Source of the DNA: Thermoplasmatota archaeon
GTDB lineage: Archaea; Thermoplasmatota; E2; DHVEG-1
Assembly: GCA_018334795.1 (NCBI GenBank)
Contig: JAGXLH010000036.1
Span: forward strand, 1 to 14,400
DNA length: 14,400 bases
Direction of reading: 5' to 3'
A model generated the notes under the pieces. That model saw only the letters and a list, made by a program, of their open reading frames with translations, was not told the origin of the DNA and did no database searches. A program made the position numbers and the translations under genes. Positions within the stretch are counted from its first letter, which is position 1. The number at the start of each line of letters is the position of its first letter. Positions 6,881 through 13,190 of the stretch are shown piece after piece.

Positions 6881-6925
6881 TTCCCTTAAAAAATAAGGGA
6901 ACTATTTTTTTATTTATTTTTTTTC
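6881..6925. terminator. Hairpin terminator between convergent genes
   Basis: A perfect 8-base inverted repeat, TTCCCTTA (6881-6888) and TAAGGGAA (6894-6901) with a five-A loop, is followed by T runs. It lies 12 bases after the actin-like stop codon. The T runs extend into the end of the convergent gene, so termination for the plus strand is well supported. Confidence 0.65.
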
Positions 6926-7266
6926 AATGTGATTTTAAACCCTTTTTTCCTAACTTTTTTAGGTTTTTTTCCAAGTAAAATACTTGTTTTTGGAAAATGA
7001 GTGGCGACATCATCGATTCTATTTTTTAGTTCATGATTTCGCTGTTTTAAACACACATTGTCTATTTCAAGAGATTCTTTGTCTTGTTGGAGTTGATTGA
7101 TTTGTTCTTGTAATCGATTAACAACAGTGTTGCCTGAAGATTCGCTTGTGATCATTACAGATGATTCCTCTATTCCAAAGTCATCCTCTGCTAGATTCTT
7201 TTCATTTTCCCTTATTAAACTCTTTTTATCAATATTTTCCTTTTGTTGAATCATATGCGATCCCAT
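6910..7266 (-). CDS. Small coiled-coil protein with a basic C-terminal tail (unknown family)
   Basis: This 118-residue protein belongs to no family I recognise. It has a charged N-terminal region (to about 45), then a clear coiled coil at about 48-87 (VNRLQEQINQLQQDKESLEI, followed by VCLKQRNHELKNRI, with hydrophobics in heptad positions). A very basic tail follows (KKPKKVRKKGFKITLKKNK, about 100-118) that could bind DNA, RNA or acidic membrane. ATG 7266 follows a TATA box by about 45 bases; an in-frame ATG at 7254 is an alternative. The gene is convergent with the actin-like gene and divergent from the 7369 gene. A filament-associated or nucleoid-binding role would fit the shape of the protein but is speculation. 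Codon phase and the good promoter make it likely to be real. Confidence 0.6.
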   Translation of the reverse strand: MGSHMIQQKENIDKKSLIRENEKNLAEDDFGIEESSVMITSESSGNTVVNRLQEQINQLQQDKESLEIDNVCLKQRNHELKNRIDDVATHFPKTSILLGKKPKKVRKKGFKITLKKNK

Positions 7267-7307
7267 CCGCGATTGATGATATCTTGTTTTACGTCATAAA
7301 TTTTTCC

Positions 7308-7320
7308 CTATAAAAAAATT
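7308..7320 (-). promoter_or_regulatory. TATA box for the coiled-coil protein gene
   Basis: On the minus strand TTTTTTTATAGGG predicts a start near 7288 and a leader of about 20 bases. It resembles the box before the RAM-domain gene (557-567). Confidence 0.45.
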
Positions 7321-7335
7321 TGTTAAAATCAGTAT

Positions 7336-7345
7336 TGTTATTTAC
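7336..7345 (+). promoter_or_regulatory. Probable TATA box for the 7369-8685 gene pair
   Basis: TGTTATTTAC lies about 27 bases before ATG 7369, the spacing of a leaderless archaeal promoter. The match to TATA consensus is weak. Confidence 0.3.
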
Positions 7346-7368
7346 GATGATTATACTTCGTCCAGACC

Positions 7369-7641
7369 ATGATTATTGATGAGATTGTGAGTAATATCCC
7401 CTGGGTTGTTATTCTTTCGGTTTATGCTGCAATTATTACCATGGGTACCAAAAAAATCTATGAATTGATGATTGCGAAAGGATTTAAAAAAAATGTTGAG
7501 TTGATTATAATCATGTTTTTATCTATTTTTCTAAGTATCACATTGCTTTGGAAACGATTAAAGATGTCACCTTTTCAATTTGTGAAACAACCAGCAAATC
7601 CTTTTAATTCATTTCAACAACAAGATACTCCTTGGAAGTAA
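7369..7641 (+). CDS. Small membrane protein with two predicted helices (unknown family)
   Basis: This is a 90-residue protein with helices at about 9-28 (IPWVVILSVYAAIITMGTKK) and 42-61 (VELIIIMFLSIFLSITLLW), joined by a short basic loop, and a Pro/Gln/Asn-rich C-terminal tail. I recognise no family. It lies 15 bases upstream of the transglutaminase-like lipoprotein on the same strand, so the two are probably cotranscribed. It could be an accessory to that protein, but nothing in the sequence proves it. The ATG at the expected leaderless distance from a TATA-like box and the unbroken hydrophobic pattern support a real gene. Confidence 0.6.
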   Translation: MIIDEIVSNIPWVVILSVYAAIITMGTKKIYELMIAKGFKKNVELIIIMFLSIFLSITLLWKRLKMSPFQFVKQPANPFNSFQQQDTPWK

Positions 7642-7656
7642 AACAAAGTTGATAAC

Positions 7657-8685
7657 ATGAAAAAAGGCAATTTAATAAAAAAAATGTTCATGCACTTTTT
7701 CATTTTTATCCTTTTAATTTCGTTAACTGGTTGTTTTGAAACTATTTCTAATTTTGATGTTGACCCAAAGGTAAGGCGAGCAAATCCATATCTTAAACAA
7801 ATCGATGTAGATAATGAAACCTTACACGCATATGCTATAAACATTATTGAAAACTGTGATACTACTGATTCTGCCTGTGTATTAAATAGTATTTATCGAC
7901 ATATCGTAGAACATTATCAATATATTTCAGATCCTGAGGATGAAGAGGTCATTCAATCTCCCTATGAAACAATGTCTAAAAAGGGTGGAGATTGTGAAGA
8001 TTTAACCATTCTTCTTATCTCACTTCTTGAAAACATTGGAATAAATAGTTATCTAGTATTAACCGAAACTCATGCATACGCATTAGCGATTAATATCAAT
8101 CCAAGCTCACTTTGGCCATATGTTGAAGAATCATTGATTACACAAGTTGAAAAAGATAATGATAAAAACATTAGACAATTGTTTACTGATACTCTTTCAT
8201 TGAATCGTAAATCAAGTTGGTATTATGGTGGAGATGGAAATAATCTCTCTGAATCTTTTGAATCACTTACCTTTACCTATGATCTCTCTTCAAACCGTCC
8301 AATTGATTTGTATATTGTTCCATCAAAAGAGGAGTTCAATGCTTTTGTAAATGACACTTCGTTTACTCATTTTTCTGGTTGTCAACAGCGAACTAGTGAT
8401 CTTTCTAACGAAAATTGCTCTATGAAGACGTATGGAGGAATTATTGTTCATAATCCTGGATTTAGGCCTGCTTCAATCACTATAGAGATTGAACAGTATT
8501 TCAAACCCTCTTTTTATCAATTGTTTAAGAATAATTCTATTTCAACATACCTGCTGAATGATAAACAGAGTGTTGTACTTGATCCAACGGCAGGAGAATA
8601 TGGGTATCCAGGATATGATGCTAATGTCACTGGAGAAAAAATTGCATTTAATCCACATACAAAAGAATATTTTTATTTGGACTAA
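7657..8685 (+). CDS. Lipoprotein with a transglutaminase-like cysteine protease fold split by a long insertion
   Basis: The 342 residues begin with a lysine-rich start, a hydrophobic segment and lipobox SLTGC (Cys26), so the protein should be membrane-anchored outside the cell. KKGGDCEDLTILLISLLENI at 108-127 is the transglutaminase-like nucleophile motif (Cys113). VLTETHAYALAI at 134-145 carries the catalytic His139. The third residue is normally an Asp in a D-P-T motif soon after the His; here the best match, VVLDPTAGEYGYPGY, is at 307-320 (Asp309). About 150 residues with their own beta-rich pattern and paired cysteines (C242, C254) lie in between. An upstream pair C67/C74 may form a disulfide. 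Family members cross-link, cleave or bind cell-surface peptides. The start has no strong SD (GATAAC precedes ATG). Confidence 0.8.
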   Translation: MKKGNLIKKMFMHFFIFILLISLTGCFETISNFDVDPKVRRANPYLKQIDVDNETLHAYAINIIENCDTTDSACVLNSIYRHIVEHYQYISDPEDEEVIQSPYETMSKKGGDCEDLTILLISLLENIGINSYLVLTETHAYALAININPSSLWPYVEESLITQVEKDNDKNIRQLFTDTLSLNRKSSWYYGGDGNNLSESFESLTFTYDLSSNRPIDLYIVPSKEEFNAFVNDTSFTHFSGCQQRTSDLSNENCSMKTYGGIIVHNPGFRPASITIEIEQYFKPSFYQLFKNNSISTYLLNDKQSVVLDPTAGEYGYPGYDANVTGEKIAFNPHTKEYFYLD

Positions 8686-8694
8686 ACAATGCAT

Positions 8695-8721
8695 TTTACT
8701 ACATTCTTTATTCCTTTTTTT
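8695..8721 (+). terminator. T-rich terminator after the transglutaminase-like gene
   Basis: About ten bases past the stop codon the sequence becomes T-rich (TTTTACTACATTCTTTATTC) and ends in a long T run. There is no hairpin. Confidence 0.4.
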
Positions 8722-8723
8722 CA

Positions 8724-8767
8724 ATGATAATATATCATGATAATTGACTAATTCTAACAGATGATAA
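8724..8767. promoter_or_regulatory. TGATAA repeats and palindrome upstream of the PiT gene (candidate operator)
   Basis: ATGATA-ATA-TATCAT (8724-8738) is a perfect 6-base inverted repeat and overlaps the perfect palindrome TATCATGATA (8733-8742). TGATAA occurs three times (8725, 8738 and 8762). The cluster ends about 25 bases before the PiT TATA box, where a regulator could bind. It could also be chance in AT-rich DNA. Confidence 0.3.
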
Positions 8768-8791
8768 TGTGAATTTTTTCGTAATTCTTAT

Positions 8792-8802
8792 CTATATAAA
8801 TT
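8792..8802 (+). promoter_or_regulatory. TATA box of the PiT operon
   Basis: CTATATAAATT predicts transcription from about 8820 and a leader of about 50 bases before ATG 8874. The leader contains several ATGs (8845, 8853, 8856) that open only tiny frames. Confidence 0.45.
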
Positions 8803-8852
8803 TTATACATAATTGGAAACTATATACAGGCTTGGAAAAGTGGTATGACCTC

Positions 8853-8931
8853 ATGATGAAACGAAAAGGGGAAATGTAAAATCGTAGATTCATACACAAT
8901 TTTTGTCATCGGCGGTGCTGCAGCTATAGGA
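8853..8931 (+). other. 5' end of the PiT gene: out-of-frame start, ATG followed at once by TAA
   Basis: The PiT frame is open upstream of 8932 back to a TGA at 8857-8859 and encodes IVDSYTIFVIGGAAAIGLY, the start of helix 1, but no ATG, GTG or TTG occurs there before the TTG at 8932. ATG 8874 is preceded by GGGG and followed directly by TAA. Skipping the single T at 8877 gives MKIVDSYTIFVIGG, a natural start. The frame from ATG 8853 also ends at this TAA (MMKRKGEM). An extra base in the assembly, a mutation, +1 recoding or an ATC start would each explain it. Confidence 0.6.
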
Positions 8932-10125
8932 TTGTATATGGCGTGGAGTATTGGTGCCAATGATGTAGCTAACTCGATGGCCTCAGCTGTTGGCGCTAAA
9001 GCAATCACGTTCAAACAAGCGGTGTTAATCGCAGGAGTTTTAAATTTCGTTGGAGCTGTTTTTGTTGGTGAACATGTTGTAGAAACGGTGAAAGGCGGAA
9101 TCGTAGATATTTCAATGATTCCAAATTCAAATATACTTCTGTTTGGTTTCATTTCAGCACTCCTTGCAGCTGCGTTATGGGTAACACTTTCTACATGGTA
9201 TGAAATGCCAATTTCAACAACTCATTCAGTTATTGGTGCCTTAATGGGTTTTGGCATCATTTCAAGTGGAATAACTTGTGTGCAATGGGGAAAAATCGGC
9301 TCTGTTGCTTTGAGTTGGGTGCTTTCACCAGTGTTTGGTTGTGTGATAGCTTTTTTAGTGTTTAAAATCATTGTTAAACTCATCTTTGCAAAAGACCAAC
9401 CTGTTGAATCAGCAAAGATTGTTGGTCCTATAATAATGGGAGTTACTGCTTTTTTGATTGTTTCATCTTTACTGTTAGATACTTCATTAAGTGAAAAAAT
9501 AGGGATAACCACTGTAGATAATGCGTTGGTTTTCTCCGGTATTATCAGTGTTTTAGTAATTATCATTGGATTGTTATTACTTCGAAATATTCGTGCGAAA
9601 ACAGTTGAGGATTACGCTACTGTTGAAGGAATCTTTCGGAAATTGCAAGTGACTACTTCGTGTTATGTTGCTTTTGCTCATGGTGCTAATGATGTAGCAA
9701 ACGCCATTGGTCCAGTTGCAGCTATTATTCCCTTAGCTCAAAAAGGAGAGATGAGTGTTTCTGCACAAATACCCTATTGGTTACTTGCACTTGGAGGTAT
9801 TGGGATTGCGTTTGGTTGTTTGACTTGGGGAAAAAAAGTAATGCAAACAGTTGGCCATCGGATTACAAGTTTAACGAATACGCGTGGTTTCTCTGTTGAT
9901 TTTGGTGCTGCTACCACGGTGTTAGTTGCTTCAAAACTTGGTCTTCCTATTTCAACGTCTCATACGGTTGTTGGAGCAGTTATTGGCGTGGGTTTAGCTA
10001 GAGGATTGGAAGCAATTGATCTTGGAATTATTAAAAAAATCGTTGTGTCTTGGGTGGTAACGCTTCCTGTTGCTGCGGCGACAAGTATTGTATTGTTTTT
10101 GTTATTAACAACAATATTTTTATAA
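8932..10125 (+). CDS. pit: PiT-family inorganic phosphate permease (5' end shifted, see 8853-8931)
   Basis: From TTG 8932 there are 397 residues; with the upstream coding region the protein would be about 416. It has the duplicated PiT architecture. SIGANDVANSMASAVGAKA (from residue 6) and AHGANDVANAIGPVAA (from 249) are the two signature repeats, and PISTTHSVIGALMG (93) and PISTSHTVVGAVIG (339) are the matching second motifs. About ten hydrophobic helices and a central loop after FAKDQPVESAK complete the fold. PiT proteins move inorganic phosphate, usually as a metal-phosphate or with Na+ or H+, across the cytoplasmic membrane at low affinity. The TTG start would cut helix 1, so the true N-terminus lies upstream. 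The next gene, 22 bases on, encodes the DUF47 partner and is surely cotranscribed. Confidence 0.9.
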   Translation: MYMAWSIGANDVANSMASAVGAKAITFKQAVLIAGVLNFVGAVFVGEHVVETVKGGIVDISMIPNSNILLFGFISALLAAALWVTLSTWYEMPISTTHSVIGALMGFGIISSGITCVQWGKIGSVALSWVLSPVFGCVIAFLVFKIIVKLIFAKDQPVESAKIVGPIIMGVTAFLIVSSLLLDTSLSEKIGITTVDNALVFSGIISVLVIIIGLLLLRNIRAKTVEDYATVEGIFRKLQVTTSCYVAFAHGANDVANAIGPVAAIIPLAQKGEMSVSAQIPYWLLALGGIGIAFGCLTWGKKVMQTVGHRITSLTNTRGFSVDFGAATTVLVASKLGLPISTSHTVVGAVIGVGLARGLEAIDLGIIKKIVVSWVVTLPVAAATSIVLFLLLTTIFL

Positions 10126-10147
10126 TGGATTGGAGGTTTAATAAGAT

Positions 10148-10852
10148 ATGGAAGGAGAAGAAAAAAAGAATCATTTTAGAGCTCCCGTAGCTGATACGTA
10201 TCGTCGGAAAACACCATTTTCACAATTATTAGACCATATGGCTAAGGTACGCGAGTGTATTGATATTTTAGGTGAGGGATTGATAAAATATTATCAAGGG
10301 GATTATCAAAATTTTTCTAAATTAAGTAAGAAGATTTCTGAGATTGAACATGAAGCAGATCTGATTAAAAGTAATCTACGGAATCATTTACCAAGTTCAT
10401 TATTTATGCCTGTTGATAAAGGAAAATTCATGTGGGCGATTCGAGAACAGGATGCTATTTTGGATCATGCAGATAATCTAGTTCACATGCTTAATATGAG
10501 GCGGACAAAGATTCCTGAAAAGTTACAACCCTTGTTTATCTCTCATTCAAAAAAAGTAATGAAAACTGTTGGTGCTATGGAAAAAGCAGTTGAGAATATA
10601 AAAGATTTAGTGGAAACTAGTTTTGTAAAAAGGGAACGAGAGCAAACCAAAGAATTCATTTATCAAGTTCATGAGCTTGAATATCAAGCTGATAAGAAAA
10701 AATATGATATGACAAAAGGAATTTATGAATTGGAAAAAGATTTAACGCCAATGGATGTGTATCATTTACTAAAAATCGCTGATTGGGTTGATGACATTGC
10801 AGATCATGCTGAGAATGTTGCAGATTGGTTACGAGCAATGATTGCCAAATAA
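10148..10852 (+). CDS. PhoU-like (DUF47) accessory protein of the PiT permease
   Basis: The 234-residue, nearly all-helical protein has the repeated acidic metal-binding motifs of the PhoU fold: SEIEHEADLIKSNL (64-77), AIREQDAILDHADNLV (97-112), YQVHELEYQADKKKYDM (172-188) and IADWVDDIADHAENVADW (210-227). This is the DUF47/TIGR00153 family, almost always next to pit genes. Members are cytoplasmic and are thought to regulate phosphate flux through the permease. GGAGGT at 10132-10137 is the strongest SD in the window, 10 bases before the ATG, showing that internal operon genes use SD-dependent starts here while promoter-proximal genes are mostly leaderless. Length and motifs are complete. Confidence 0.9.
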   Translation: MEGEEKKNHFRAPVADTYRRKTPFSQLLDHMAKVRECIDILGEGLIKYYQGDYQNFSKLSKKISEIEHEADLIKSNLRNHLPSSLFMPVDKGKFMWAIREQDAILDHADNLVHMLNMRRTKIPEKLQPLFISHSKKVMKTVGAMEKAVENIKDLVETSFVKREREQTKEFIYQVHELEYQADKKKYDMTKGIYELEKDLTPMDVYHLLKIADWVDDIADHAENVADWLRAMIAK

Positions 10853-10863
10853 CAAAAACCATT

Positions 10864-10937
10864 TTCTTTTCTTTACATTTCTTGAACGAAAAGAATAGAG
10901 ATTGTTTTTGGTTTTTCTTTTTTTCGTTGTTTTTTTG
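10864..10937. terminator. Hairpin plus T-rich terminator region between convergent genes
   Basis: An 8-base inverted repeat, TTCTTTTC (10864-10871) and GAAAAGAA (10888-10895), is nested in a second weak one (AAAAACC 10854-10860 with GGTTTTT 10910-10916). It is followed by T runs to 10937. It ends the PiT operon. The stretch from here to 11060 is AT-rich, with A/T runs that could terminate phoU from the other side; nothing else is visible. Confidence 0.45.
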
Positions 10938-11060
10938 CCATTGATATCAAAAATTATTTTATTTTAAAAGGTATATAATATTTTTGCTTTTAATCTATAT
11001 AGATAACTTTGAATAAATCATCATTATTTTTTAGAGTGTAAGAAAAAATTATGATTATTT

Positions 11061-12086
11061 TTAGATTTTCTCCCGACCAATAAGATGATTAATAACTGTT
11101 TCAGAGATATCTTCAGCGTATTCTCCTATTCTTCTAATACTTTCTACGATATAACCAAGTGATATTGCAACGGCAGCATCTTGTTTTAATGCAAGTTTAT
11201 CAATGTCTTCACACAGATTTTCTAGTTCTTCTGAAAGTTCAATGGTTTCATTTGCTTCTTTGATTTCTTTTTTAGTGAATGCTCCAATACTTTTATTTAA
11301 AAGCGTTAATGATTTACCATTGCCGTATTCTACTTTTTTTACGATAGTATCATCGATCTCATTATTTAATAAAAGGATAACGTATTCTGCAATTCTATTC
11401 ACGTGATCTCCAATACGTTCTAAAATTCGGCTGATAAGATATGATGTGGTTGCTGTGTCTACGGTGATTCCCATTTTTTCGACAAAATTTACGTTTTGCT
11501 GAATGATACGATGTTGTCTGGCGACTAACCAATGCAGTCTGTCTATTTCACCATCCCTTTTGATGACATCTTCAGCTAAGTTTTTATCATGAGTTTTAAG
11601 TGCGGTCGTAGTGTCTTCATACATTCCTTTAACGATGATGTGCATTCGTTTGATGGTTCGATGAAATGGCATCTCTGAAGGGTTAAGCAGATCTTTAACC
11701 GTGATAGTTGTATCGGTTTCTTCGACGACTTCTTGTCCGATAGTTGTTTGAATAAACCGTCTAATCGTACTTCGAGTTTTTGGTTGAATTCGAGGTTTTG
11801 ATTCTATGGTAATAGCATTAAATCCTGCAATGTATGCACCGATGAGTTTTCGGAAAAGAAATGATTGTTTCGCTCCATTTTCAACTTTGAATCGAATACT
11901 TCTTTTTGTTTGTTCCTTATCCATTTTTGGTGTGACTAATAAGGTCCCATCTGGTTGTTGAAGCAACCCGATTGGATCGTTTTTTCCGATATTAACTGTT
12001 TTCACCCAGTCTTTTGGAAGTGTTATTATATATGATGACCCGCCGGTCATTTGTACTCTGCGAATTTCTATAGTGGATTCCCCCAT
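11061..12086 (-). CDS. phoU: PhoU-family phosphate regulator with N-terminal AbrB/SpoVT DNA-binding domain
   Basis: The 341 residues have an AbrB/SpoVT swapped-hairpin domain at about 5-53 (RRVQMTGGSSYIITLPKDWV, then the hydrophobic strand of LLQQPDGTLLVTP). Two PhoU helical bundles follow, with metal-site motifs RDGEIDRLHWLV (177-188), RILERIGDHVNRIAEYV (220-236) and VESIRRIGEYAEDISETV (314-331). This fused form is typical of archaea. The AbrB part suggests that it binds DNA directly, so it could regulate transcription of phosphate genes, and its PhoU part may sense the state of the Pst transporter (inference from the family). The gene is divergent from pstS with 152 bases between starts, convergent with the PiT operon, and starts about 17 bases after its TSS. 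Confidence 0.9.
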   Translation of the reverse strand: MGESTIEIRRVQMTGGSSYIITLPKDWVKTVNIGKNDPIGLLQQPDGTLLVTPKMDKEQTKRSIRFKVENGAKQSFLFRKLIGAYIAGFNAITIESKPRIQPKTRSTIRRFIQTTIGQEVVEETDTTITVKDLLNPSEMPFHRTIKRMHIIVKGMYEDTTTALKTHDKNLAEDVIKRDGEIDRLHWLVARQHRIIQQNVNFVEKMGITVDTATTSYLISRILERIGDHVNRIAEYVILLLNNEIDDTIVKKVEYGNGKSLTLLNKSIGAFTKKEIKEANETIELSEELENLCEDIDKLALKQDAAVAISLGYIVESIRRIGEYAEDISETVINHLIGREKI

Positions 12087-12124
12087 AAAGTATATTATCT
12101 GTTTTGCATATCTGATTGTTAAAA

Positions 12125-12140
12125 GATTTTTAAACTTTTC
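12125..12140 (-). promoter_or_regulatory. phoU: BRE/TATA promoter of phoU
   Basis: On the minus strand GAAAAG (BRE) precedes TTTAAAAATC. Transcription would start near 12103. Being about 65-80 bases from the pstS TATA box, the two divergent promoters could be controlled by one bound regulator. Confidence 0.5.
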
Positions 12141-12156
12141 TATAGTCCTCTATTCT

Positions 12157-12185
12157 ACTATATATTCTATATATATCAATATAGT
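12157..12185. promoter_or_regulatory. AT-rich inverted repeat between phoU and pstS (candidate operator)
   Basis: ACTATAT (12157-12163) and ATATAGT (12179-12185) form a perfect 7-base inverted repeat around a run of CTATATATAT. It lies between the phoU and pstS TATA boxes, where a dimeric AbrB-PhoU could act on both. CTATA also recurs at 12140 and 12199. Chance is possible in such simple sequence. Confidence 0.35.
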
Positions 12186-12197
12186 ATATGGAGATAA

Positions 12198-12207
12198 ACT
12201 ATATAAC
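12198..12207 (+). promoter_or_regulatory. TATA box of the pst operon
   Basis: ACTATATAAC predicts a transcription start near 12229, ten bases before ATG 12239. This excludes the upstream in-frame ATG at 12188, which would lie before the promoter. GTGAT at 12229-12233, complementary to the archaeal 16S rRNA end, may serve as SD. Confidence 0.5.
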
Positions 12208-12238
12208 AAAAATTGCATGTTTGCGGCAAGTGATAACC

Positions 12239-13141
12239 ATGAACGGGGGAAATAAAATTAACCTCAATAAAACGCTGGTAATAATTACGCTTATCGCTCT
12301 TGCAGCAACTGCATTAAGTGGTTGCACGGAAACAAGTGATGAAGAACAAACAACCGTTACCATAAAAGGGTCTTCAACGGTATTACCCATAGCTGAAACT
12401 TGTGCAGAAGAATATATGGCCGCAAATCCAAATGTTCAAATTACGGTTTCAGGTGGCGGATCTTCTGTTGGAGTAAAATCAGTGGCAAATGGTGAAGTTG
12501 ACATTGGAGATGCATCAAGAGCAGCAAAAGCAAGCGATGTTGAAAACATTGCAGGCGTAGAACTCTCTGATCTCGTTGAACATGTAGTAGCATATGACGG
12601 AATAGCTGTAGTAGTAAGTCCAAATGTGTATGAAAACGGTGTAACCGCATTAACAATGGATCAAGTCTATAAAATATATACTGGTGAGATTGATAACTGG
12701 AACGATCTTGGCGGTCCGGATCTTGAAATCTTTGTCAATGATCGAGCATCAACCTCGGGAACAAGAGCAACCTTTGTTGAATTAATTGTATCTGATTCAG
12801 GTGAAGCATTGGAAGATTTTGAAGATGATGGTGGTACACTGGCAATAGATAATGTCAATCAGGAAAATGCTAATGTCGTCTCTCAAATATCCGGGAATCA
12901 AAACGCTATTGGCTATGTCGGTCTTGGATATATTGACCAAGACACGTGTCCTGCAGTATCGGTTGATGGATCTGTCCCTTCAATGGGTACGGTAAAGGAT
13001 GGATCTTATCCTATCTCTAGAAGCCTCTATATGTATACACTTGGTGAACCTACTGGTTTAGTCAAAGAATTCCTTGATTATGTGAAAAGTGAGGAAGGAC
13101 AAGAAATCGTAGAAGAAGAAGATTTCGTTCCAATTTTGTAA
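12239..13141 (+). CDS. pstS: Phosphate ABC transporter substrate-binding lipoprotein PstS
   Basis: From ATG 12239 the protein has 300 residues: a short basic start, a hydrophobic signal segment and lipobox ALSGC (Cys29), so it is anchored on the outer side of the membrane. The mature part is a two-domain periplasmic-binding fold with the phosphate loops of PstS: KGSSTVLP (43-50), VSGGGSSVGV (70-79), DIGDASR (88-94), YDGIAVVV (119-126) and NDRASTSGTRATF (167-179, the loop that usually reads R-x-x-x-SGT-R). It captures phosphate for the PstCA channel. The acidic C-terminal end (KSEEGQEIVEEEDF) is notable. An in-frame ATG at 12188 gives 17 extra residues that spoil the signal peptide and lie upstream of the promoter, so it is rejected. 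pstC follows after 49 bases. Confidence 0.92.
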   Translation: MNGGNKINLNKTLVIITLIALAATALSGCTETSDEEQTTVTIKGSSTVLPIAETCAEEYMAANPNVQITVSGGGSSVGVKSVANGEVDIGDASRAAKASDVENIAGVELSDLVEHVVAYDGIAVVVSPNVYENGVTALTMDQVYKIYTGEIDNWNDLGGPDLEIFVNDRASTSGTRATFVELIVSDSGEALEDFEDDGGTLAIDNVNQENANVVSQISGNQNAIGYVGLGYIDQDTCPAVSVDGSVPSMGTVKDGSYPISRSLYMYTLGEPTGLVKEFLDYVKSEEGQEIVEEEDFVPIL

Positions 13142-13190
13142 AAAAAACAAAGAACAAAAATACTAGTTTAAAAATATACCTTGAGATTGT

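Noticed and set aside
6763..6978. Plus-strand open frame over the end of the actin-like gene
   Set aside because: It is read out of frame through the Lys/Gln-rich tail and the poly-T terminator; the product is low complexity.
8820..9152. Open frame on the minus strand inside the start of the PiT gene
   Set aside because: It is the reverse complement of the conserved PiT repeats. The Pro/Thr/Ala-rich product is a shadow of the coding strand.
8953..9700. The repeated GANDVAN motif as a possible DNA repeat or duplication event
   Set aside because: It is the ancient internal duplication of the PiT family, expected in every member.
10656..10862. Minus-strand frame within the DUF47 gene
   Set aside because: It is the antisense of a well-conserved coding region, with no promoter or SD.
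12188..12238. Upstream in-frame ATG for pstS
   Set aside because: It lies before the best TATA box (12198-12207), adds 17 residues ahead of an otherwise ideal signal peptide and lipobox, and has no SD.
12441..12656. Leu/His/Arg-rich minus-strand frame in pstS
   Set aside because: Its composition is an artefact of the antisense of pstS codons; no start signals are present.
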